Below, one piece after another: positions 25,225 through 33,353 of a stretch of DNA of 64,000 bases. Numbering within the stretch: position 1 is the first letter of the stretch; each line of letters starts with the position of its first letter. Origin of the DNA: Pyxidicoccus caerfyrddinensis (GTDB lineage Bacteria > Myxococcota > Myxococcia > Myxococcales > Myxococcaceae); assembly GCF_010894405.1 (NCBI RefSeq), contig NZ_JAAIYA010000039.1:21355-85354 (forward strand). The letters are read 5' to 3'. The notes beneath the pieces are model-generated. The model was given only the letters and a program-made list of their open reading frames with translations, was not told the DNA's origin and did no database searches. A program made the position numbers and the translations under genes.

Positions 25225-26025
25225 TCACGTCCCCGCTGCGAGCTCCACCAGTTTCCGCTGACCTTCGGCCGACACGTAGCAGAGTCCAGCGAAGGCGCGC
25301 AGCGCTTCGGGGTCAGCCAGGAGCGACTTGAGCTGGCGCTGGACGAGGGCGAGTTGGTCCTGCTCGTCACTCAGCAGCAGATCCTGCCGTGCGTACCCGG
25401 CCACGCAGCCAGGCGCGACCCGATAGCCGTCCGCCGCGAGCCGGCGCGCAAGGAAGGCCGCGGCGCGAATCATCTCGAGGCAATACAGCGAGTCCGGCAG
25501 GGATGACACCTCCCAATAAAGCGCCGGTTCTTCATCGAAGAGCCCGACGTCGGGCCGCGTCTCCTGGAATCCGAAGCGGTAGCGGAAGGTCTCCAGGAGC
25601 GGATCCGGATCTCCCGCGGTCAGGGGAATGGGTCCAGGGTCGGGGGCCACGTCGACACTCACCCTGGCATTCCCGGCGAGGCCCCGCTCGCCATGGACCA
25701 GGACCAGGGACACGGGGATGCCCAGCTGCGCGTGGAGCACCACGGCGCTGATCGGTTTGTCGTCCGGCCGCAGGAACTCCTCGAGCACCTGGACGCAGGT
25801 GTCGACGACGCGTTGCGCGTAGGAATCGAATCCGTAGGACCCGAGGGGTGCCGTCTCGTCGTAGCGCGACCTCCCACCGGTGTGTCCCTTCGCCGCCAGC
25901 CGGTTCAGTGCGAGGCGGGGGTCGCCGTGGGCCTCCTTCAATGCCTGTGAGCACTCCGCCAGGGAGGCGCCGCTTCGTGCTCGAATCCGCTTGAGCAGGT
26001 CGAGCGGGGATTCGCCGTGAGACAT
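25225..26025 (-). CDS. Protein with EF-Ts N-terminal (UBA-like) domain, beside the toxin locus
   Basis: A 266-residue cytoplasmic protein. Residues about 9-46 (LLKRIRARSGASLAECSQAL then KEAHGDPRLALNRLAAKG) match the N-terminal helical domain of elongation factor Ts, including the L-R-x-x-x-G-A-x-x-x-x-C/D-x-x-A-L and G-D...A...L...KG spacing, but nothing after it resembles the rest of EF-Ts. The remainder (VVDTCVQVLEEFLRPDDKPI, YALYWEVSSL-like and AGLCYVSAEGQRKLVEL segments) is unassigned. It is divergent from the ketosynthase-like gene. GGAGG precedes the ATG. Possible role: binding a nascent or folded partner of the toxin locus; this is inference. Confidence 0.72.
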   Translation of the reverse strand: MSHGESPLDLLKRIRARSGASLAECSQALKEAHGDPRLALNRLAAKGHTGGRSRYDETAPLGSYGFDSYAQRVVDTCVQVLEEFLRPDDKPISAVVLHAQLGIPVSLVLVHGERGLAGNARVSVDVAPDPGPIPLTAGDPDPLLETFRYRFGFQETRPDVGLFDEEPALYWEVSSLPDSLYCLEMIRAAAFLARRLAADGYRVAPGCVAGYARQDLLLSDEQDQLALVQRQLKSLLADPEALRAFAGLCYVSAEGQRKLVELAAGT

Positions 26026-26113
26026 GGTTCTCGCGCCTCCATGCCGGGTCGCGCTGGTCTGTCGGCTTGCGCTCCCGTGTGATATCAGCAGGTTCGAGCG
26101 AAGGGGAGCCGCT

Positions 26114-27232
26114 GTGGCTTTGGCACTCACCAGCATGGGCATGCTCTCCTCCATCGGGCACGATGTCGTTACCGCTTGCGCGGCGCTTCGTGCCGGAATT
26201 GTCCGCCCCGCTCCGGTCATCGGCACTGACGTCCTCGACCTCGAAAGTGGGGAGATGGTCCCGGTCATGGGGCATCCCGTGCGGGGCGTGACCGAGGGGT
26301 TCCTCTTCCTGGGACTCTGGATGCGAATGGCCGAGCGCGCGATCCGGGACCTGCTCACCTATGGCCAGCTCCCCGAGCCGGAGCAGGCCGGGTTCTGGCG
26401 CACGTGCGAGCTGATGGTGGTCACCCCCACCCTGGAGCCCGCGCGGTTTCCGCTCCTCGACGAACCCGTCGACTCCGCGTTCTTGAAGGAGGACTACGCG
26501 GGCACGCTGCTGGAGCTGACCGGCCTGTCCATCCCTCTGGAGCGTGTTCATTCATTCCCTGCCGGGCACGTCGGCGTCGCGACCGCACTGGAGCAGGCGG
26601 CACGCATCATCGAGGGCGATCGTGCCGAGCGCTGCCTCATCGTCGCGGTCGACTCCTACCTGGAGCCCGACACGCTCGACTGGCTGGCGAGCCGACATCG
26701 CCTCAAGCACGGCGGCAACCCCGTGGGGCTGATGCCCGGAGAGGCGGGCATCGCGCTGCTCCTCGAGGCGCCGCGCGCGGTCGAAGCGCGTCGTGGGCAC
26801 GTCGACGCCTGGGTGCAGGGCATTGCTCTGGCGGACACTGGCAGCCCTCGAGATGCGAGGAGTGCCCGGCGTGATGGAATCGTGCTCGCGGACACGCTCG
26901 CCTCCATGTCTCCAACAAGCCCCTTCCGAGGGGACGTCGTCGCGGACCTCAATGGCGAGGAGTGGCGGGCCCGGGAGCTGGGCGGCGCGCTCGCGCGGCT
27001 GGGGCCCGGGCTGTCGGATGCCCGGCTGATACTTCCCGCGACCTCTCTGGGGGATGTCGGCGCCGCCAGTGGCGGTGTCGGCGTATGCCTCGCGGCGCGC
27101 GCCTTCGCTCGGGGATATGCGCGCACGAATGAGAGCATCGTCATGTCGCTCGCGGAGACAGGACGAGTGGCGGCAATCCGGCTCGGTCATCCCGACACAC
27201 CGGGTGCCGCGCGGCAGAGAACACTGGGCTGA
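26114..27232 (+). CDS. Catalytically dead ketosynthase/thiolase-fold protein, candidate toxin adaptor
   Basis: A 372-residue protein with the thiolase fold. The segment at residues 146-164 (HSFPAGHVGVATALEQAAR) aligns with the nucleophile loop of beta-ketoacyl synthases but has no Cys. LMPGEAGIALLLE (207-219) matches the conserved G-E-G/A-G strand. The HGT catalytic segment is replaced by DLNGEEWR (about 279), and the last His site reads ATSLGDVGAASGG with Asp for His. So it keeps the fold but cannot condense. Thiolase-like proteins of this kind (annotated PRK06147) occur beside type VI effector genes and have been suggested as adaptors. Start GTG 26114 follows GGGGAG. It ends 10 bases before the AHH toxin gene. 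Confidence 0.78.
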   Translation: MALALTSMGMLSSIGHDVVTACAALRAGIVRPAPVIGTDVLDLESGEMVPVMGHPVRGVTEGFLFLGLWMRMAERAIRDLLTYGQLPEPEQAGFWRTCELMVVTPTLEPARFPLLDEPVDSAFLKEDYAGTLLELTGLSIPLERVHSFPAGHVGVATALEQAARIIEGDRAERCLIVAVDSYLEPDTLDWLASRHRLKHGGNPVGLMPGEAGIALLLEAPRAVEARRGHVDAWVQGIALADTGSPRDARSARRDGIVLADTLASMSPTSPFRGDVVADLNGEEWRARELGGALARLGPGLSDARLILPATSLGDVGAASGGVGVCLAARAFARGYARTNESIVMSLAETGRVAAIRLGHPDTPGAARQRTLG

Positions 27233-27242
27233 GGAAGGCACC

Positions 27243-28112
27243 ATGGCGGGCAATCACGTCAAGAAGGACGACTTCAAGGCGCTCCATCAACCGAAAGGTG
27301 GCGAGGGCGGCAAGGGTTGCCTCTGGTCCTGGAACACCAAGTACGAGGTCGGCCACCAGTGCTCCTATCGCTGGCACGCAAGAGAGCACGCGCTCGCTGA
27401 TGGCAAGCTCTACAACTTCCCCGCCTACAAGAGCCTCTGCGTCGACCAGGCGCCGGGTCCGAGCGACGTGTTCGTCACCGCCGCGTATCGGGGGCCGAAG
27501 GCAGTAGCGCCTTCGAACAACTACGCCCTGCGCAACAACTTCCCCTACAAGAAGCGGCCTCGTCCGGGACAATGGGATGTCACGCTGCACCGCAACTTCA
27601 CGGAGAGCTGGACGCGCCCGTACTGGCACAACGCTCACCACGTCATCCCGAGGTCCGTGCTCCACGACGAGCTCGTCGAGGCTGGCAAGGAGGATCCCCG
27701 CATCACGGTCATGATCATCCAGGGGCTGTTGAAGGCGGGGTACAACCTCAACGACAAGCACAACCTCATCATCCTCCCCATGGACCGGGCCGTGGCCGCC
27801 TCGCTGGGGCTTCCCCGCCATCTCCTGGGTGACGAGGCGGAGGAACACGAGCCGCTCCAGGGCCGACAGGTCGCCGACCATCCCGACTACTCCCGAAGGG
27901 TGCGATTCATGCTCCGGCCGGTGATCAATCAGTACAAGCGACTGGTCAAGCAGAAGCTCAGCGAGGCGCACCCGTCCCCCCCCGACGCGCTCGCGAAGGA
28001 GCAGGTCGAGCGCATCTCGGAGACGATCTACAAGGCGATCGCCAAGGCCGGCCCCTTCATGAAGGGGAAGTCACTGGACGAGTTGCGGTTCGGGGGGCTG
28101 GGTGGGAGGTGA
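27243..28112 (+). CDS. AHH-motif nuclease toxin (HNH/Endonuclease VII fold)
   Basis: A 289-residue protein. The nuclease core starts with WHNAHHVIPRSVL (AHH at residues 131-133), continues with GYNLNDKHNLIILP (about 167-179) and ends with ADHPDYSRRV (about 211), exactly the A-H-H...N...N-x-x-x-L-P...H-P-x-Y layout of the AHH group of polymorphic toxin nucleases. The N-terminal 110 residues are Cys/Trp-containing (KGCLWSW, GHQCSYRWHAREHA) and unassigned; they could be the adaptor- or sheath-binding part. No signal peptide, Rhs, PAAR or VgrG domain is present, so delivery must rely on a partner. ATG 27243 follows GAGGAAGG. Next downstream are two immunity-type genes. Confidence 0.86.
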   Translation: MAGNHVKKDDFKALHQPKGGEGGKGCLWSWNTKYEVGHQCSYRWHAREHALADGKLYNFPAYKSLCVDQAPGPSDVFVTAAYRGPKAVAPSNNYALRNNFPYKKRPRPGQWDVTLHRNFTESWTRPYWHNAHHVIPRSVLHDELVEAGKEDPRITVMIIQGLLKAGYNLNDKHNLIILPMDRAVAASLGLPRHLLGDEAEEHEPLQGRQVADHPDYSRRVRFMLRPVINQYKRLVKQKLSEAHPSPPDALAKEQVERISETIYKAIAKAGPFMKGKSLDELRFGGLGGR

Positions 28113-28116
28113 CCGG

Positions 28117-28701
28117 ATGCAGTACTTCGAGGTCGACACGCTGGGGGACGAGCAGGACAAGTCGCTCGTCTTCATCGACCGGGAGCCCGAGGGGCTCGAT
28201 GGCTTCGGCTTCCGGCTCGCGGAGGGAGACCCCACCGATGACATCTACCCGGCGGATGCCCGCATCTACCTGGACCCCTACAACCCGGGGCTGAAGCTCA
28301 CCACCCTGCTGGGCAACTCCATCGGATATCTGATCGTCCATGCCGCTTTCGTGGAGCGGCTGCGGAGCCACGACATGACCTCCGTCGAGCTCCGGCCGGT
28401 GTCCATCTACAACCAGCGGCGGCGCCTTCACAGCAAGGACTACTGGATTGTCAATCCGCTCCGGCTCATCGACTGCCTCGACCGGAAGGCGAGCCGCATC
28501 CAGTACGCGTCCTCGGATCCGACGCAGATTGTGGGCATCGACGAGCTCGTCTTCGACAGCAAGCGCCTGGAGGGCGCGCCGGACATGTTTCGCATTCCGG
28601 AGCAACGCATGAGCTACTTCATCAGCGAGCGCATCATCCGTGACATCCAGGGGCGGGGCTTCGACAACCTCTTCCTACGGGAGATCCACCAGCAGCCCTG
28701 A
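28117..28701 (+). CDS. Imm11/DUF1629-like immunity protein
   Basis: A 194-residue cytoplasmic protein starting 4 bases after the toxin stop, with GGGAGG in front of its ATG. The mixed alpha-beta layout (YWIVNPLRLIDCLDRKAS, IVGIDELVFDSKRLEGAP, MFRIPEQRMSYFISERI, FDNLFLREI) fits the DUF1629/Imm11 family: a D-C-L-D segment, an I-x-x-L-x-L/F-D strand, then P-x-x-F-R and an I/F-S-E-x-x-x-x-x-I helix. Its place directly behind the nuclease makes it the likely antidote. Confidence 0.75.
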   Translation: MQYFEVDTLGDEQDKSLVFIDREPEGLDGFGFRLAEGDPTDDIYPADARIYLDPYNPGLKLTTLLGNSIGYLIVHAAFVERLRSHDMTSVELRPVSIYNQRRRLHSKDYWIVNPLRLIDCLDRKASRIQYASSDPTQIVGIDELVFDSKRLEGAPDMFRIPEQRMSYFISERIIRDIQGRGFDNLFLREIHQQP

Positions 28702-28713
28702 GCCAGGTCCGCC

Positions 28714-29484
28714 ATGCGTTCGCGATTCCTCCCTGTCATCTTGTCGAATGCGGACGTGGACCTCAGCCGCCTCGTGCCGCGACTGGTGGGCACCACGCCA
28801 GTCGTAGGGTGGGCCTTCGAGCGGGTGTGCCGCTACTACCGGGCACGCGGGTGCGCGGCCTTCTTCCTGACCGGTCGCGCGGAGAGCCTCCATCGCGACC
28901 TGCAGCGGAGCGGAGCGGCACACGCCTACTTTGTAGCGCACGCCCCGGATGGAGACACGCTCACCAGCCGCGCGGACCCGTTCTTCGATGCGATCGCATG
29001 CGGTGACGAGGCCGGAGCGCGGAGCATCGCGCGGCACTCCCCAAGAGAGGCCCGACCCGGCCAGGAGCACCTCGAGGACTTCCTCTATGTGCGGTTGCTC
29101 ATGCAGCGCTTCTTCCTCGGCGCCACCGATGCAGAGGTCGGGAGTTGCCTGGCGAAGTTCGAAGCGGCGGTCGCCGAGGGCCCACCGAGCGAACGCCTCG
29201 AGGTATGCCGCGCCCTGCTCACGGGGGATGGTGAGGCGTTCCATGCAGCCTTCCTCACGCTGATTGATGCGCACCGGGCCTGGTACGAGACCGGCCTCCA
29301 GAAGGGAAGGATTCCGGAGGAGGTGTGGGCGATTGACGGGTGCATGTTCATCGAGGGCCTCGCGCTCCTGCGGCTCGCCCGGGCCGCGCGGCTCTCCATC
29401 GCCGAGGAGTACCCGCTGATTCCGTCGCTCGCGCTGGCAACGCCCCGTGTCTCCCATGAACCCGGGTCCTGGCGCACGCCCTAG
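28714..29484 (+). CDS. Imm49-like immunity protein
   Basis: A 256-residue, largely helical protein 12 bases after the Imm11-like gene. The helices HLEDFLYVRLLMQRFFLGAT, LIDAHRAWYE and IPEEVWAIDGCMFIEGLALL with the final LARAARL are the pattern of Imm49 proteins, which accompany polymorphic nuclease toxins. Two different immunity types behind one toxin suggest either dual protection or an orphan immunity gene kept against a rival's toxin. Confidence 0.7.
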   Translation: MRSRFLPVILSNADVDLSRLVPRLVGTTPVVGWAFERVCRYYRARGCAAFFLTGRAESLHRDLQRSGAAHAYFVAHAPDGDTLTSRADPFFDAIACGDEAGARSIARHSPREARPGQEHLEDFLYVRLLMQRFFLGATDAEVGSCLAKFEAAVAEGPPSERLEVCRALLTGDGEAFHAAFLTLIDAHRAWYETGLQKGRIPEEVWAIDGCMFIEGLALLRLARAARLSIAEEYPLIPSLALATPRVSHEPGSWRTP

Positions 29485-29500
29485 GAGCCGGCGGATCAGT

Positions 29501-30103
29501 TCACGGCGCGGGGAGCTCGCGCGGGTGGAACTCCGGGGCGAACTGGTCCTGACCGGGCGCTGATACGAATGGCAATCGGGCCAGCCGCTTTCCAGCAAAA
29601 CCTTCCAGGATGAGGGCGGTGAACGTGCGTGCCAGCTTCACCAACCTCGGGGGGGCCCCCGAAGGGGCTCGGTGATCCAGCGCATAGAGCGCGCACTCGT
29701 CTCCGTCTGTCACTTCCGACGGCAGGAAGAACAGCTCCGCGCTGCGATTGCTGATGACGCGGGGAATCGGCGGGGCACCCAGGACCACGTACCCGATGTG
29801 GATGGCCTTCTCTTCCAGCGACTGGCGGGTTCCGCCACTGGCGTCCACCAAGGTGGTGAGCCGAGCGCGAATGTCGCGAGGAGAATCGAAGAAGCCCTTG
29901 GCATGCCATGGGACCCACAGCTCGAGCAGGTCGCCGAAGCGTCCCGGGCCTACCTCGGTGCAGAAACTGCGATAGCTCTCCGGGAACCGGACCTTCAGCC
30001 GCGCTTCCGTCTTGGCGATGTCCGCTTCGACCGGCAGTCGCGCTGGAGGAGCGCCAGTGTTGGCGATGCCCTGCTGTTCCAGCCGGTCTTGCCAGGTGGT
30101 CAC
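29501..30103 (-). CDS. SMI1/KNR4-family (SUKH) immunity-type protein
   Basis: A 200-residue protein. DIAKTEARLKVRFPESYRSF is the hallmark opening of SUKH/SMI1-KNR4 proteins (helix with L-G/K-x-x-F/L-P-x-x-Y), followed by GRFGDLLELW and a later IHIGYVVLGAPP, equivalent to the usual F/I-G-x-x-x-x-G-D strand. SUKH proteins neutralise many nuclease toxins. It faces the Imm49 gene tail to tail (16 bases apart), extending the immunity cluster. The GTG at 30103 follows GGAGG at 9 bases; an earlier GTG is 2 codons upstream. Confidence 0.82.
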   Translation of the reverse strand: MTTWQDRLEQQGIANTGAPPARLPVEADIAKTEARLKVRFPESYRSFCTEVGPGRFGDLLELWVPWHAKGFFDSPRDIRARLTTLVDASGGTRQSLEEKAIHIGYVVLGAPPIPRVISNRSAELFFLPSEVTDGDECALYALDHRAPSGAPPRLVKLARTFTALILEGFAGKRLARLPFVSAPGQDQFAPEFHPRELPAP

Positions 30104-30382
30104 GCTCACGCGCCTCCGTTGCCGGAGCAAAGCTCCAACCTCTTCGCGTCTTATCACCCGCGGAGTTGCGTCGTCGCCAACCTGCAGTTCCCGCCTGGGA
30201 TACAGCCTGGGGGGCCCGTCAGCGGCCCTCCTCGCCCCCTCGCCTCCAGCCCTCCCCCCGCAACAGGACTTCCCTCATTCCTGAACTCCTCGGCGGGCGT
30301 GTTCGTACGCCCGCGTTTCAGGGGAGGCCGCGCCCGGGTGAAAGCCCCATGCGCGACGGGCTCCCGCGCCTCATCCCGGTCC

Positions 30383-31243
30383 CTATTCCACCACCCGCGC
30401 CGACTGGCCGAAGGCGTTGCCCACCTGCAGGATGAGCGTGTTGTACTTCTCGTTCTCCTCCCGGCTCGCCTTGCTGGCCTTGGCCGCGTAGACGCCCACC
30501 AGCTCACTGACCGCGGGGCCGTAGGACTTCTGCAGTGCGACCTGCTCGTCCGAGGTGCTCGCACGCTGATAGCGCCGGTAGATGTCCTTCAAGGGGGCCG
30601 TCTTCGCCTCCAGCTCCGCATCGGCAAAGGTCGGCAGCGGAGGCGCCTGGGGGAAGTGACGCTGCGCGGGCGGCGCGTCCTTCCGGTTCCTGGCGGAGAG
30701 GTCGGGTTTGCCCTCGCCGGATTCGACGTAGCGGATGAAGTCATCCTTGGCGAACACCTTGCCCTGGATGTTGCCCTTCGAGTCCCGGCCTACCCTGAGC
30801 TCGTGGGGGAAGTCCTCGTGGACGCCGTAGCTCCAGGTCTTGTCGATGAACAGCTCGTCGCTGAGCACGAAGGGGCCCTTGAACTCGACGCCGTCGATGT
30901 TGACGGCCTGCTCGCCGGGACGGAAGCCTCGCGCCGTGGTGGCATTGGTGGCGTAGACCTCATTGACGACGACGTACGGACTGAAGGTCGGGTTGATGAG
31001 CCCGCCGCGAGCACCGGCATACACCAGGAACTGGAGCTTGCCTGTCGTGGCGGACTCCATCGTGTGCAGCCCCGCGCGCAAGGAGAGCTCCTTCGCGTCG
31101 TGAGGCGGGATGTCGTAGGCAGTCCCATCGATGGCGACGTGAAGGGGCGCGGCCGTGGGGTTGTCGATGGAGAAGCCCACGCTGTTTTTCGAGCATCCAC
31201 CTACGCCCACCAGGATGCAGAGCACTGCCAGAACCTTGTTCAT
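30383..31243 (-). CDS. Lipoprotein of unknown function, 286 residues
   Basis: Signal peptide with lipobox LVGVGGC at residues 11-17. The N-terminal part (VGFSIDNPTAAPLHVAIDGT and YDIPPHDAKELSLRAGLHTM) looks like a small beta domain of the kind that decorates surface lipoproteins. The C-terminal 90 residues are helical (LKDIYRRYQRASTSDEQVAL). No family recognised. The upstream gap to the next gene is only 98 bases and holds a terminator. In the 279 bases between this gene and the SMI1 start I see only a weak 8-bp hairpin at 30293-30314. Confidence 0.68.
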   Translation of the reverse strand: MNKVLAVLCILVGVGGCSKNSVGFSIDNPTAAPLHVAIDGTAYDIPPHDAKELSLRAGLHTMESATTGKLQFLVYAGARGGLINPTFSPYVVVNEVYATNATTARGFRPGEQAVNIDGVEFKGPFVLSDELFIDKTWSYGVHEDFPHELRVGRDSKGNIQGKVFAKDDFIRYVESGEGKPDLSARNRKDAPPAQRHFPQAPPLPTFADAELEAKTAPLKDIYRRYQRASTSDEQVALQKSYGPAVSELVGVYAAKASKASREENEKYNTLILQVGNAFGQSARVVE

Positions 31244-31293
31244 GGCCCGGCTTGCTAGCACGACATGCGCTGCGCCCGGCTGCCCGAGGGAGA

Positions 31294-31328
31294 TTTCCCT
31301 CGGGGAACCGCCGGGGCCCCGAGGGAAA
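31294..31328 (-). terminator. Hairpin after the linker-repeat lipoprotein gene
   Basis: A 12-bp perfect stem (31294-31305 with 31317-31328) including a T3/A3 base, 13 bases after the stop of the minus-strand gene that begins at 33108. Confidence 0.75.
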
Positions 31329-31341
31329 TGACCAAGGTGTA

Positions 31342-33108
31342 TCAGTCCTTCGTGCAGACGACGTCGTCGAGCAGGAGGTGATCGCGTGCGGCCTCGCTGC
31401 GGCTCGGATAGAAGAACAGGCGCCAGTCGTGCACGTTGCCGGTGAAGCGGAAGAACACCGGCTGCCACTCGTCGCTGTCGACGGCGAGGAAGTCGGTCTG
31501 CGGGCTCCAGCCGCCGCTCGAATAGCTGCGATGGCGAATGTTGCCGTGGCCTCGCACCCGATACGAACAGGAATAGTTGCCGCTCGGGACGTCGAACTTC
31601 TCGGAAGAGAAGCGCTCGGCCACCTGGATGGGGACAACGAACTGCAGCGCCGTCGAGCCGCCGTGCACCGCGTTCGTGTAGTGCACGAGGCGCGAGGGCT
31701 TGATCTCAGTGCCCGGGTCGGAGACGCCGTTGTCGATGCCGTACCAGTAGTCGGGGATGTAATAGTCCCCGTAGTACGGGATGTAGTACGTGTCCCAGGC
31801 TTCGAAGCCACCGTTGCGGATGATGTTCGAGGAGTGCGCGGCGGAAACGCAGCGCCGGGTTGCCGGGTCGCAGGCAGGAAGCGCACCGAGGCAGTCGTAG
31901 GTGGTGAAGCAGGCCCCTTCGGCCAGCTCGCACACGCCGCTCGTGGGGTTGCAGGTGGTTGCCGGGTTGCTGCAGGTGACGCCAGCGCAGGGGTCGCCCT
32001 CAACGCACAGATGCGTGGCGGATTCGCAGACCGGCGTCTCCGGGGTCCCCGCGCAATCCGCGTGACGGGTGCAGCGCCCCTCGGCGACAACACAGGTGTT
32101 GGTCTCGTCGCAGGCCTGCCACTCGCTGCAGTCCGCGGCGTCGTTGCAACGACCGGAGAGCGGCTCGCAGGCGGCGGTGGCATTCACGCAACGCTCCCAG
32201 GCCTCGCAACTGACCTGATCACACGGCTCGGCGGCCCGCACGCAGCGCACGTCGTCGATGAGCAGATGCTCGCCGCTGGTATTCCGGACGCTGAAGATGA
32301 GCTCGAAGGTGTCGAAGACGTCGGCGGCGAGGTTGAAGTTGTACGCCAGCTTCTTCCACGCCGCGGTGTCGACCGTGGTGTAGGCCGAGTAGGTGGAGTA
32401 GTCGTCGTCGAAGAAGGCGTTTCGAACGTCACCGGTGCCCCGCACCTGGTAGGTGCAGGAGTAGCGGCCGGCGGGCATCGACTTCGCCAGGGTGCTGAAG
32501 CGCTTGTGCGCGGTCGAAGCGTTGGCCAGGCGAACCGCGTTCACGCCTTCGAAGGCATTCGTCGTCACCTTCTGCACCCCGTCGGTGGAGATGTTCGACG
32601 TGCTCCCGAACCACTTCTCCGGAAGCGCAGCGGGCCATTCTTCGAAGCCCCAGTTTTCGATGACGCTCACCTCGGGCTGCTCGCCCGCGTCCGGCGTCTC
32701 GGCTCCCGCGTCCGGCGTCTCGGCTCCCGCGTCCGGCGTCTCGTTTCCAGCGTCCGGCGTCTCGTTTCCAGCGTCCGGCGTCTCGACTCCCGCGTCAGGC
32801 GTCGCCTCGCCCGCATCCGGTGTCTCGACTCCCGCGTCCGGAGTCTCGTTTCCAGCGTCCGGCGGCTCGACGGCCGCGTCCGGTGTCTCGTCGCCCGCGT
32901 CCGGCGTCTCGACTCCCGCATCCGGCGTCTCGACTCCCGCGTCCGGCGTCTCGACGGCCGCGTCCGGTGTCTCTTCGCCTGCATCCGGCGTCTTCACGCC
33001 CGCATCCAACAGGGTCTGGCCGGCATCAGGGGTCACCTCGGGATCCGAATCACCGCAGGCGACCACCAGGACCAGCAACGAAGCCAGATACACTCGAAAC
33101 AACGTCAC
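31342..33108 (-). CDS. Large lipoprotein: ETPDAG linker, two jelly-roll modules, Cys-rich middle
   Basis: A 588-residue surface lipoprotein. Lipobox LVVAC, then about 16 copies of a seven-residue ETPDAGx repeat (residues about 25-145). Next are two homologous beta-sandwich modules resembling carbohydrate-binding domains: module 1 has NWGFEEWPAALPEKWFGS and YSCTYQVRGTGDVRNAFF; module 2 has RNGGFEAWDTYY and YSCSYRVRGHGNIRHRSY. Each ends in HLLIDDVRC or HLLLDDVVC. Between them are about ten short Cys-containing units (CNDAADCSEW, CTRHADCAGT) like those of other myxobacterial surface proteins. GTG 33108 follows GGAGG. Function is likely adhesion or glycan binding. Confidence 0.8.
   Translation of the reverse strand: MTLFRVYLASLLVLVVACGDSDPEVTPDAGQTLLDAGVKTPDAGEETPDAAVETPDAGVETPDAGVETPDAGDETPDAAVEPPDAGNETPDAGVETPDAGEATPDAGVETPDAGNETPDAGNETPDAGAETPDAGAETPDAGEQPEVSVIENWGFEEWPAALPEKWFGSTSNISTDGVQKVTTNAFEGVNAVRLANASTAHKRFSTLAKSMPAGRYSCTYQVRGTGDVRNAFFDDDYSTYSAYTTVDTAAWKKLAYNFNLAADVFDTFELIFSVRNTSGEHLLIDDVRCVRAAEPCDQVSCEAWERCVNATAACEPLSGRCNDAADCSEWQACDETNTCVVAEGRCTRHADCAGTPETPVCESATHLCVEGDPCAGVTCSNPATTCNPTSGVCELAEGACFTTYDCLGALPACDPATRRCVSAAHSSNIIRNGGFEAWDTYYIPYYGDYYIPDYWYGIDNGVSDPGTEIKPSRLVHYTNAVHGGSTALQFVVPIQVAERFSSEKFDVPSGNYSCSYRVRGHGNIRHRSYSSGGWSPQTDFLAVDSDEWQPVFFRFTGNVHDWRLFFYPSRSEAARDHLLLDDVVCTKD
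32683..33036 (-). repeat. 21-bp coding repeats (Glu-Thr-Pro-Asp-Ala-Gly-x)
   Basis: About 16 tandem copies of a 21-base unit (minus strand GAG/GTC ACG/ACT CCG GAC GCG GGC/GGA) with silent and V/N/D/A changes at the seventh residue. The regular period makes copy-number change between strains likely. Confidence 0.9.
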
Positions 33109-33353
33109 AACGAGCCTCCGTTTTCCAGCAATGGGCCTCTCGTACCACACTCTTGATACAAGCGCGGACTGCGCTCGGAACGAACGGCGCTCGTGCTGGA
33201 CGGGTCGTGGTGTTCCCGCAATGGGCTTCCGCTCGCGAGAAATCCGCACCGTGAGCATCGCCGCGTCAGCACCTCGGGTACTAGTGCAACTCACGCGCGC
33301 TCCCTAGTATCCGCAGCGGCTGGAGCACCAGCCGCCTCGAGAGGGAGCACATC

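Noticed and set aside
28117..29484. The two genes after the AHH nuclease considered as further toxin domains
   Set aside because: Neither has nuclease or other toxin motifs; both have the fold and position of immunity proteins.
30293..30314. An 8-bp hairpin considered as a terminator
   Set aside because: Short stem, no T tract on the strand that would need it, and no gene ending next to it.
32683..33036. Regular 21-bp repeats considered as a CRISPR-like array
   Set aside because: There are no unique spacers; the units are in-frame coding repeats for a Thr-Pro-Asp-Ala-Gly linker.
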